From Nitrospinaceae bacterium (GTDB lineage Bacteria; UBA8248): 64,000 bases of DNA. Location: the NCBI GenBank assembly GCA_018669005.1, contig JABJAL010000072.1, positions 1-64,000 of the forward strand. The letters run 5' to 3'. Made by a program: the position numbers and the translations under genes. The first letter of the stretch is position 1; the number at the start of each line of letters is the position of its first letter. The notes below the pieces were generated by a model that worked only from the letters and a program-made list of their open reading frames with translations, was not told the DNA's origin and did no database searches. Of this stretch, positions 14,677 through 21,674 are shown in pieces.

Positions 14677-14898
14677 GCCAACCTCCTCGTTGTTAATCCG
14701 CTCGCTCATCCCCCTGTCGTGCTGCAGCTTCGTCGCCTCTCGAATCTCCCGCCTCGCCGCCCCACCCAGCCGATCACGCATCCATCCCGACACAGATACC
14801 TGAGCGAACTCCGCCGCCTCGCGAATCTCGCCCAATTGCACCAAGGAAACCCGGATGTTCAATGGATGGGAGAATTCGGATTTTCGCTTAATATTCAT
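14677..14898 (-). other. In-frame ribbon-helix-helix-like segment upstream of the MGMT-like gene
   Basis: Without any stop codon, the methyltransferase frame extends upstream by 74 codons to an ATG at 14898 (first residues MNIKRKSEFSHPLNIRVS). The segment RVSLVQLGEIREAAEFAQVSVSGWMRDRL fits a CopG-type ribbon-helix-helix DNA-binding domain. It may be translated as an N-terminal fusion (247 residues in all, Sec at 215) while the strong internal site yields the short form. An imperfect inverted repeat (TAATGTA...TTACGTTA on the minus strand, about 14903-14932) just upstream could be its operator. No good ribosome binding site is visible at 14898. Confidence 0.6.
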
Positions 14899-14971
14899 GC
14901 CTATAACGTAACGCAAAAGGCACTACATTACAAGATGGAATTTCAGGTTTTTCGGGCCAACCCTGGTGGGG

Positions 14972-15373
14972 TTAGCTTTCTGCAGCTAGCCGCACGATAT
15001 CGCTCTCGCTGATCAGGCCCACTAGCTTGTCGCCATTGACCACCGGGAGGCAGCCAATCTTTTCCCGTAACATTTTCTTTGCTGCCTTGGTGATATCATC
15101 ATCCGGACGAATGGTAACAACCTCATCAGTCATCACTTCTTTGACCAGCACCGTTTTCAAGTACTCGCCCTGGGCCTTGGTTCCAAAACCCATGGCGGAG
15201 GAAAGCGCCGCCCGGAACAAGTCCCGCTGCGACACGATACCGACCAGAAGTTCATCCTCAAGAACGGGAAGGTGTCGAAATCGCTTCATTTTCATCAGAT
15301 CCTCGGCAAACGAGAGCGTGTCGTTGCGACCAAGGGTTTCTACCTGGCTGGCCATCAATTCTTTTACTTTCAT
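14972..15373 (-). CDS. Paired CBS-domain protein
   Basis: 133 residues made of two CBS domains: the first about 1-60 (MKVKELMASQVETL ... LLVGIVSQRDLFRAAL), the second about 75-133 (VLVKEVMTDEVVTIRPDDD ... KLVGLISESDIVRLA). Such stand-alone pairs bind adenine nucleotides and act as energy sensors, usually through partners. AAAGGAGGGAGAG precedes the ATG. Monocistronic on the minus strand. Confidence 0.93.
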   Translation of the reverse strand: MKVKELMASQVETLGRNDTLSFAEDLMKMKRFRHLPVLEDELLVGIVSQRDLFRAALSSAMGFGTKAQGEYLKTVLVKEVMTDEVVTIRPDDDITKAAKKMLREKIGCLPVVNGDKLVGLISESDIVRLAAES

Positions 15374-15924
15374 CTCTCCCTCCTTTCGCGCCCCTGCCCC
15401 TCGGGCGCATATCTCTACTAAATATCACTCCAAGTTTCGTGCCGTGCGAGATACTGGGACTTTAAAAAAATCATCAGCCAGATATTTCATAAATGTTAGC
15501 GGTAAACACAATAAAACCAGGACAAAATTAACCCCCTCCTATCCTCCGGCCTCCACCAAGAGAACTCAGGCACGCGCCAGCCCTTCCCCTCCATCCTCAA
15601 ATCGGTCCAAAACGCCCCAAAACTATCTCGCCGGGAGACTCTTTGCCCCAACTGGGTCAGTGTGCCACCCCCCTCACTTAATAGTCTCTGTTCCGAGAAA
15701 AGCGCCCAGCTGATTCATAGCATTTTCCACTTTCTATTAATAATTTTTATTTTTATCGACCATATAATTTTTGACGATCCCAGTTAAATTCTAAAAATTC
15801 TCTATCTTTTAATTTGACGCCAGTTTTCCAAAATGAACCCTCACTTTCTCGACCTTTAATAAATATTTTATTTATCCTTTTTTAAATCAAATACTTACAT
15901 ACTTAATAGCTCAATTGTCTATTT
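15374..15924. other. Long AT-rich regulatory region
   Basis: About 550 bp without a gene. The first half has ordinary composition and contains only antisense frames; from about 15715 it becomes strongly AT-rich, with a matching IHF-like site and then a sigma-54 promoter. This looks like an upstream region for an enhancer-dependent promoter; no enhancer-binding motif could be named. Confidence 0.6.
15885..15897 (+). promoter_or_regulatory. IHF-like binding site
   Basis: AATCAAATACTTA fits WATCAANNNNTTR at every specified position and lies 40 bp upstream of the -24 element of the sigma-54 promoter, where IHF bends DNA to bring the activator to the polymerase. Confidence 0.55.
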
Positions 15925-15941
15925 TTGGCATGGGCGTTGCT
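15925..15941 (+). promoter_or_regulatory. Sigma-54 (RpoN) promoter
   Basis: TTGGCATGGGCGTTGCT matches the -24/-12 consensus YTGGCACGRNNNTTGCW at all but one position, with the GG and GC pairs exactly ten bases apart. Initiation would be near 15952, giving about 95 nt of leader for the gene at 16048. Confidence 0.75.
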
Positions 15942-16047
15942 TAAATAAAAAGTGAAAGGGCTCTGGCTCACCAGTAAAGCAAGGCCAGGGTTGCCCAAAA
16001 ACAGTACTCAGCAACACTCGGTCGGGGGGCCCGGGCAAGGGGGAACA

Positions 16048-16341
16048 ATGAATCACAAGAAGGCAAAAAGAGAGCTCGGAAAATTCAGTTCAAGACAAAA
16101 AATCAGCACAGACCCCTTAGCGTGCCGAGGTGTTTCATACCCTTATGGTGCTGGGGGAAATTTTGCACACACGAAACTGGCGCCCAGCCCTCGCTCGTTT
16201 TTTCTCTATCTCAAGTTAACGGCTCTCGGTGTTTGCTTGGGTGCGCTTGCCCTCCTCTCCATACACTCGATCACAAATGGTGCGATCACGGGAAACGCTC
16301 AAAAAAACGTTCCGCAGGCTATCAACATTTGGGTTAAATAA
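16048..16341 (+). CDS. Small single-span membrane protein of unknown function, sigma-54 driven
   Basis: 97 residues with a polar, basic N-terminus (MNHKKAKRELGKFSSRQK) and one hydrophobic helix at about 53-74 (FFLYLKLTALGVCLGALALL), then a short tail. I recognise no family. The ATG at 16048 is chosen for the AAGGGGGAACA site before it; an in-frame GTG at 15952 coincides with the predicted transcription start. Its TAA overlaps the ATG of the next gene (TAATG), so the two are translationally coupled. A sigma-54 promoter and an IHF-like site lie upstream, suggesting an envelope or nitrogen/carbon-stress role. Confidence 0.6.
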   Translation: MNHKKAKRELGKFSSRQKISTDPLACRGVSYPYGAGGNFAHTKLAPSPRSFFLYLKLTALGVCLGALALLSIHSITNGAITGNAQKNVPQAINIWVK

Positions 16342-16607
16342 TGAATTTTCGAAGTGAATTAAACGCGAAGGGGTGTAGGGAGATGAAAGAGCAGCCGACG
16401 AGTGGCCCCGAGAAGAAACCCAGAAAACGAATTTTCAACCGCCAGCAAAAAGTTGAGCCAAAAGATCAGAACAATAAAAAGCTACCGATTGACGATCTGA
16501 CTCGTTACGTTGAAGCTGAACTCGATTTTTATAAAGACGACTGGGAAGAGAATCGCTCAACCTACGTTCCTGTTCAATCCGACTTTCCAGGCGCAACACC
16601 GAATTAG
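16341..16607 (+). CDS. Small charged soluble protein of unknown function
   Basis: 88 residues from the coupled ATG at 16341, or 74 from the ATG at 16383, which has its own GGGAG site. The protein is Lys/Glu/Asp-rich (PRKRIFNRQQKVEPKDQNNKK) and ends in a Tyr/Trp-containing acidic segment (VEAELDFYKDDWEENR). No hydrophobic helix and no family recognised. Its coupling to the single-span membrane gene suggests the two products work together. Confidence 0.55.
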   Translation: MNFRSELNAKGCREMKEQPTSGPEKKPRKRIFNRQQKVEPKDQNNKKLPIDDLTRYVEAELDFYKDDWEENRSTYVPVQSDFPGATPN

Positions 16608-16632
16608 TAAAAGAATGTTTTACTTGCCGCCG

Positions 16633-17019
16633 CTAGAGCGGCCCTGACAGCTTCGAGCGCGCACGCTCAAGTTCAAGAACACCGGGCGGCCTACCAGAGG
16701 ACTCGACCAGGGCGGCATCCGCACCCGCCATCTCCATGCGAAGCGCCGCCTCATCAAGATCCTCGTCCGGCGAAATACGGAGCGCACGGACACTAGCCAC
16801 CGCCTCGGCCGCAAGCTCCCCAGCCGTCAGAAAAACCTCAGGCACTCTGACTCGAACAGAAAGCTCATCGCCCCTAAGAAGACCGAGCAGACGCCCCTCT
16901 TCGGCACACACCGCCGCCCAGGGCGCATTTTTTTTGTTCATCGCAACCCACGCCGCACGGGCATCATCATCCGGCCCAACCATAGAAACCGCCTGCAAAA
17001 AACACTCGCGCACTTTCAT
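16633..17019 (-). CDS. Degenerate CBS-domain-like protein
   Basis: 128 residues. The order MKVRECFLQAVSMVGPDDDARAAWVAM ... WAAVCAEEGRLLGLLRGDEL and then SPDEDLDEAALRME ... LVESSGRPPGVLEL follows the two-CBS pattern, but glycine and aspartate signatures are weaker than in the protein at 14972, so ligand binding is doubtful. It starts 24 bases after the enoyl-CoA hydratase stop and is probably in its operon. Confidence 0.65.
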   Translation of the reverse strand: MKVRECFLQAVSMVGPDDDARAAWVAMNKKNAPWAAVCAEEGRLLGLLRGDELSVRVRVPEVFLTAGELAAEAVASVRALRISPDEDLDEAALRMEMAGADAALVESSGRPPGVLELERARSKLSGPL

Positions 17020-17043
17020 AGTTTTCTCACGCCCGACAAGAAA

Positions 17044-17826
17044 TTATTCGCCCCGAAACTCTGGCTTGCGCTTTTCTTTGAACGCGGCGAGCGCCTCGGC
17101 AAAATCTTTGGTGAAGTTGAGCGGCATACGCACGGCATTCGAGAACGCTATCCCCTGAGCCATAGCCATGTTACGGGTCTGCTCGATGACTTTTTTTGCG
17201 CCTCGTACACCGAGCGGGCCGTTGGCGGCGATGGCGGCAGCCAGGGCAAGCGCCTCGTCCACCAGACTATCGGCAGGGTAGGCCCGGTTGGCGAATCCAA
17301 TTCGCGCCGCCTCTATACCGTCAAATCTTTTTGATGTGTATATCAGCTCCTTGGCGACACCTGGTGCGATGAGCCTCGCCAGCCTTACCGCTCCACCCGC
17401 ACCGGGAAACACGCCGAGCGCCGTTTCGGGAAAGCACAGCGTTGCCTCCTCGGCCACAAGACGAATGTCGCAAGCAAGGGCAATCTCCATCCCCCAGCCG
17501 AAGGTGTGGCCGTTGATGGCGGCTATGGTGGGCATGGGGAGAGCCTCCCACTTCGTCACCGCGTCCATGCCGATGAGCTGGTAGCGGTCGGCGTCCTCTT
17601 TTGTGTGGGTGGCGCTCTCTTTCAAATCGCGACCGGTGCTGAACGCGCGGCCCTCGCCGGTGAGCACCACTACGCGCACTTGTTTTTCCTCGGCAAGCGC
17701 CTCGCCCAGCGCATTGAACTCCTCGGCCAGATTCATCCCGAGGGCGTTGAGCCGATCCGGGCGATTGATTGTTACTCGTGCGAGGCCAGCCTCACATTTA
17801 TATTTAATTTCCGTGAACTCGCGCAT
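17044..17826 (-). CDS. Enoyl-CoA hydratase/isomerase family protein
   Basis: 260 residues of the crotonase fold. RVTINRPDRLNALG, FSTGRDLKE (oxyanion-hole region), HTFGWGMEIALACDIRL and FPETALGVFPGAGGAVRL are in the expected places; the second catalytic acid region (PETALGV) is present. It would hydrate or isomerise an acyl-CoA; chain preference unknown. The ATG at 17826 with AGGAGG six bases upstream is chosen over an upstream frame that would run through the terminator of the UGSC gene. Confidence 0.92.
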   Translation of the reverse strand: MREFTEIKYKCEAGLARVTINRPDRLNALGMNLAEEFNALGEALAEEKQVRVVVLTGEGRAFSTGRDLKESATHTKEDADRYQLIGMDAVTKWEALPMPTIAAINGHTFGWGMEIALACDIRLVAEEATLCFPETALGVFPGAGGAVRLARLIAPGVAKELIYTSKRFDGIEAARIGFANRAYPADSLVDEALALAAAIAANGPLGVRGAKKVIEQTRNMAMAQGIAFSNAVRMPLNFTKDFAEALAAFKEKRKPEFRGE

Positions 17827-17838
17827 GTGCCGCCTCCT

Positions 17839-17877
17839 AAAAAAAACCGGAGAGCATGAACCATCCACGCTCTCCGG
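17839..17877 (-). terminator. Terminator of the UGSC selenoprotein gene
   Basis: In the leftward direction CCGGAGAGC and GCTCTCCGG (17847-17855 with 17869-17877) form a 9-bp stem followed by eight T. It separates the UGSC transcript from the enoyl-CoA hydratase gene just downstream. Confidence 0.88.
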
Positions 17878-17927
17878 GGTATTATGATATCCTGATAATT
17901 CTTTTGAGGCCGCGCCCCGGGAAGCGG

Positions 17928-18458
17928 CTAGCCTTTAAGGTGACCCGCCACCTCGTCAACGAATCCGGCAGTGACGGACTTCATTTCATCGGTCGTCAAG
18001 TTACTAACCGGATGGGGTAGCTGGACGTAGGGATGCCCCGCCATGCCCTTGCCTTTGAACTGAAAGTCCGCCGCCGTCCGGAACGCCTCGGTGATTACGG
18101 TGGTGGATGGGATGCCGCGTTTTTCGAACTCTACGGTGTCGTGCACACTGCACAACGTGCAGGAGCCTCAGCCCCCAAGGGCGCAGATCACCACATCGCA
18201 CTTCTCGGCCATCTCCTCAATCATCTCTTGGGGAGCTGGTTTTGAGTAGTGCTCCTTGCGGCGCATGATCACTTCGCTGGCGCCGTATTTGTCGCGCAGG
18301 GCCTCTCCGAGCGTCTGGAGAATTACTTCGGCCTGCTCCTTGGTGTTGTCGAGGACACCGACAACCTTGCCCTTGAGATCTCCCGGTCTGACCGCGAGCG
18401 AAACCGCCACGCTCGCGCTTCCCGCTGCGGGATCGATAAAACCTGTATTCGCCGCCAT
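17928..18458 (-). CDS. UGSC family selenoprotein
   Basis: Read with UGA (18170-18168) as selenocysteine the gene gives 176 residues, with Sec at 97 in ICALGG-U-GSCTLCSVHD. The U-G-S-C motif defines a known (seleno)protein family, and the T-x-C continuation recalls the selenocysteine site of glycine/proline reductase B subunits (from memory). The N-terminal half (LKGKVVGVLDNTKEQAEVIL) reads as an alpha/beta domain. Upstream and downstream halves share one frame, and the N-terminal half alone would lack the redox motif. The ATG at 18458 has AAGGAGAT six bases upstream. A SECIS-like hairpin follows the UGA and a terminator ends the gene. Probably a cytoplasmic redox enzyme; substrate unknown. 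Confidence 0.92.
18138..18156 (-). promoter_or_regulatory. Candidate bacterial SECIS hairpin in the UGSC gene
   Basis: On the mRNA GUUGUGCA pairs with UGCACGAC (8 bp, one G-U pair) around the loop GUG. The loop starts 19 nt after the UGA with G first, almost the same geometry as in the MGMT-like gene. A competing 6-bp hairpin lies 11 nt after the UGA and is less suitable. Confidence 0.75.
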
Positions 18459-18692
18459 GGCGCATCTCCTTTGATAATTAATCGTTGATGACACAGCTAT
18501 CATATTATCGCCGGGCAGGCGCTGTCTACGTCCAAAATAAAGCAGATATTAGACTCCTAAACATAGCCATCAATCTGCTAATTCCCCTTTTCCCGCCGCC
18601 TGTTTTCTGCGAAGATTCTCTCCACTTAGAAAGACTTCATAAGGCTATCCTGGAAAGCCTTTAAAACCACACAATTTTTATGGAGCGAAACA

Positions 18693-20957
18693 ATGCCCAC
18701 TCTCGACATCGTTGGAAAACCCAATATTCGCTACGACGCCATCCCCAAGGCGGACGGCTCGATGCCCTACGGGGAGGACAAAATTCCTGCCGGAGCGCTT
18801 CATACTGGCGTTCTCTACACCCCCGTGCCCCACGGCAAACTCAACAACATCGACACACGAGCGGCCGAGAATATCCCCGGCGTCGCCATCGTCATCACCG
18901 CCAAGGACATTCCGGGAAAGAACTTCCGCTTTGGCTCGAATACGGCGACCCTCCCCGGCCAGCCGGTTCTCGTCGAGGACATGATTGAGTACACCGGAGA
19001 TGCGCTCGCAATCGTGGCCGCCGAATCAAGAGAGGCGCTTGATGCCGGCATCGCGGCTATCAAGGTTGAGGTTGAGGCGCGCGAAGGCATATGGACCACC
19101 CGCCACGAGGAAAATAGCGCCGAGAAACGCCAGGTGTGCAATTTTGAAGTCAATCGAGGAGACGCCGCCGCCGCTTTCGCGCGGGCGGATGTCATCGTTG
19201 AGCACACCTACACAACCCAGCTAGCCGAGCACGCTTTTCTTGAGCCCGCCTCGGGCTCCTCGTGGCTTGAAGAGGACGGCGTTCTCACCATCCGCGTCGG
19301 CACCCAGCTTGTTGAATACTATCGGGCAATGGCGATGATGCTCGGCCTGCCGCAGAGCAAGGTGCGCCACCAGGGCACCTATGTCGGCGGCGGCTTCGGG
19401 GCCAAGGGCATGCTCACCGTTGAGCCCTATCTGGCACTCGTCACCCACCTCACCAAGCGACCCGCCTACATGGCGATGGGCCGCGAGGAGGGACTCCGCT
19501 CAACCGTCAAGAAACACCCCTTCACGATGAAATACCGCACCGCCGCCACCAAGGACGGAAAAATTCTCGCCATGGAGGCAGACGTTGTCGGCGACGCAGG
19601 GGCCTACCCCTATAAATCGAACCTGTTTCTCCTCGGCGCGATGTGCATCGCCGCAGGGCCCTATGAGGTGCCCAACGTGCAGGTGCGCTGCCACGGCTAC
19701 CTGACCAACAATCCCATCACGAACGCCATGCGCGGGGTCGGCTCTAATCAGCTGTGCTTTGCCTACGAAAACCAGATGGACCTCGTCGCTCAAAAACTCG
19801 GCATGGACAAGTTCGAGTTCAGGCGGCGAAACTTTCTCCAAAAGGGCGGCCACCTCGCCACCATGCAGGCGATCGAGTATGAGCCCAATCTTGAGGGCTG
19901 CCTCGATGGGGCCATCAAGGCGCTCGGTGAGCCGTCCAAGCCATCGGGCCCCGGCAAACGCGTCGGCCAGGGCTTTGCGGCCAACATCACCGGCTATGGC
20001 CGCCCGAACGACTCCGCCGAGGCCGCCGTTCACATGGAGCCCGATGGCAGCGCCGTCGTGCGGGTGAGCGCCCCCGACATCGGTGCGGGACAGGGCGCAA
20101 CGCTCCAGAGCCTCGCCGCCGAATCTCTCGGCGTCAGGCTCGATCAGGTCTCAACCCGGCTCTCGGATTCAGCAACAACCCCGCTCTCGGGCATCACCGC
20201 CGGCAGCCGGCAGACCCTCATGGCGGGCCATTCCATCAAGCTCGCCGCCGAGGAAATTCGCAAGTCCCTGGTTAAGGGAGCCTCCACCCTTCTTGAGGCC
20301 TCTGAAAACGACATCCGCGTGGGCGGGGGCGAGGCCTGGGTGTCCTCGGCCCCGGACCGCCGCATCGCAATCGGCGCGGCCGCCGCCGAGGCCAAAAAAC
20401 AAGGCGAGTCGCTTCACTGCACCCACGGCTTCAGCATGCCCGGCCACGAGTATGAAAATCCCGAACGCTACATGGGCGGAATGGGCGGCTGGGCCGATTA
20501 CACATTTGGCGTTCACGCCACCGAGGTCGAGGTGGACATCGACACCGGCGAGGTGAATGTCCTCAAACACGTTGCCGCACACGAAATTGGCTACGCCCTC
20601 AACCCGATGAGCGTCGAGGGCCAGTTCGAGGGCGGCGCCGTCATGGGCATCGGCTACGCGCTACACGAGGAAGTCACGATGACCGAGGGCGATTGCCGCT
20701 CGCAAAGTTTTCACGAGTATCTTATCCCCACCTCATCCGACATCGGGGACTTTGAGACCGTAGTGCTCGAATGCGGCGAGGGCGCAGGCCCCTACGGCGC
20801 GCGCGGGGTGGGGGAGCCTCCCTGCAACAACGCACCTGCTGCGGTAGCGCTCGCCGTCAACGACGCCATCGGCACGGTCCTCAGCGAGCTTCCCATCACT
20901 CCCGAGCGCGTCTTTCGCGCGGTCCGGGCCAAGAAAAACGGGAGCAACGGCCACTAG
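18693..20957 (+). CDS. Xanthine dehydrogenase family molybdopterin-binding subunit
   Basis: 754 residues, the usual length of the large subunit. The aldehyde oxidase a/b hammerhead domain (about 20-130) is followed by the Mo-binding domain: GTYVGGGFGAKG, AMRGVGSNQ, the GQG motif (DIGAGQGA) and the catalytic glutamate in GARGVGEPP. It would hydroxylate a carbonyl or heterocycle in the cytoplasm. The 2Fe-2S and FAD subunits that normally accompany it are not on either side, so the protein must find partners elsewhere or act differently. GGAGCGAAACA precedes the ATG. Divergent from the UGSC gene and ended by a strong terminator. Confidence 0.93.
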   Translation: MPTLDIVGKPNIRYDAIPKADGSMPYGEDKIPAGALHTGVLYTPVPHGKLNNIDTRAAENIPGVAIVITAKDIPGKNFRFGSNTATLPGQPVLVEDMIEYTGDALAIVAAESREALDAGIAAIKVEVEAREGIWTTRHEENSAEKRQVCNFEVNRGDAAAAFARADVIVEHTYTTQLAEHAFLEPASGSSWLEEDGVLTIRVGTQLVEYYRAMAMMLGLPQSKVRHQGTYVGGGFGAKGMLTVEPYLALVTHLTKRPAYMAMGREEGLRSTVKKHPFTMKYRTAATKDGKILAMEADVVGDAGAYPYKSNLFLLGAMCIAAGPYEVPNVQVRCHGYLTNNPITNAMRGVGSNQLCFAYENQMDLVAQKLGMDKFEFRRRNFLQKGGHLATMQAIEYEPNLEGCLDGAIKALGEPSKPSGPGKRVGQGFAANITGYGRPNDSAEAAVHMEPDGSAVVRVSAPDIGAGQGATLQSLAAESLGVRLDQVSTRLSDSATTPLSGITAGSRQTLMAGHSIKLAAEEIRKSLVKGASTLLEASENDIRVGGGEAWVSSAPDRRIAIGAAAAEAKKQGESLHCTHGFSMPGHEYENPERYMGGMGGWADYTFGVHATEVEVDIDTGEVNVLKHVAAHEIGYALNPMSVEGQFEGGAVMGIGYALHEEVTMTEGDCRSQSFHEYLIPTSSDIGDFETVVLECGEGAGPYGARGVGEPPCNNAPAAVALAVNDAIGTVLSELPITPERVFRAVRAKKNGSNGH

Positions 20958-20977
20958 ACTAGCCATTTCGTAAAAAC

Positions 20978-21012
20978 AAAAAGACCCCGGTTTTCGCCGG
21001 GGTCTTTTTTGT
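20978..21012 (+). terminator. Bidirectional terminator
   Basis: AAAAAGACCCCGG and CCGGGGTCTTTTTT form a long perfect stem around TTTTCG with A and T runs on both sides. It ends the molybdopterin-subunit gene and can also end the convergent engB transcript. Confidence 0.93.
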
Positions 21013-21049
21013 TTTCGTACAATCTCTCAGCCAGCCTTATGTCGGAATG

Positions 21050-21655
21050 TTACTCCGCCTCCAACCATTCCCCGATCTGCGCGGTAAGTTCCTTGCGGCC
21101 CAGGCCCTTTTCGGCGCTGGTGAGGATGGGCCCGGACCAGCGGCCAAAGCGAGGCCCGCCCGCTTCGAGGGTTTGCGTCAACGCTTGGATGGCGGGCTTT
21201 ATCTCGCGTTGCTTGAGCTTGTCGATCTTGGTGAGCGCAAGGCAAACGGAAAGGTCACACTCGGCCAACCAATCGAGCAAATCGATGTCCATGTCCTTGA
21301 GCCCGCGCCTGGAATCAACAAGAACAATAACCCCGCGCAGCGTATCGCGGTCTCTCAAATATTCCTCGACCAATCGGCGCCATTTGTTTTTTACGGCTAG
21401 CGGCACTTTCGCAAAACCGTAGCCGGGAAGATCGGCGAGGATGAACGCGTCGTCCACCCGGAAAAAATTCACAAGTTGGGTCTTGCCAGGGGTGCCGCTC
21501 GTTTTGGCAAGGCGCTTCCTGCGCACAAGGGCATTGATGAGCGAGGATTTGCCCACGTTACTCCGCCCGGCAATGGCGATCTCGGGTAGTGATTCGGAAA
21601 TCCACCCCCGGCGGTCGGCGGCGCTGGTGATGAATTCTGCGCTTTCGATCTTCAT
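21050..21655 (-). CDS. engB: Ribosome biogenesis GTPase EngB/YsxC
   Basis: 201 residues of the YihA/EngB GTPase family. G1 AGRSNVGKSSL, G2 region SGTPGKTQ, G3 DLPGYG, G4 TKID and G5 TSAEKG are all readable. It assists assembly of the large ribosomal subunit. It follows the DUF1015 gene by 19 bases on the same strand. No clear ribosome binding site precedes the ATG, so coupling is possible. Confidence 0.96.
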   Translation of the reverse strand: MKIESAEFITSAADRRGWISESLPEIAIAGRSNVGKSSLINALVRRKRLAKTSGTPGKTQLVNFFRVDDAFILADLPGYGFAKVPLAVKNKWRRLVEEYLRDRDTLRGVIVLVDSRRGLKDMDIDLLDWLAECDLSVCLALTKIDKLKQREIKPAIQALTQTLEAGGPRFGRWSGPILTSAEKGLGRKELTAQIGEWLEAE

Positions 21656-21674
21656 GGCAGGTTAGCCGTCTTTT

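Noticed and set aside
15027-15713. 228-codon plus-strand open frame
   Set aside because: Mostly antisense to the CBS-domain gene and Ser/Thr/Arg-biased without motif; treated as shadow.
14155-18458. Genome-wide reassignment of UGA (for example to Trp or Gly) as the cause of the two read-through codons
   Set aside because: Other genes (iscR, hscB, the HAD gene, the methyltransferase at 62417) end at TGA exactly at coupled gene overlaps, and Trp is encoded by TGG throughout. The two read-through sites align to catalytic Cys positions instead.
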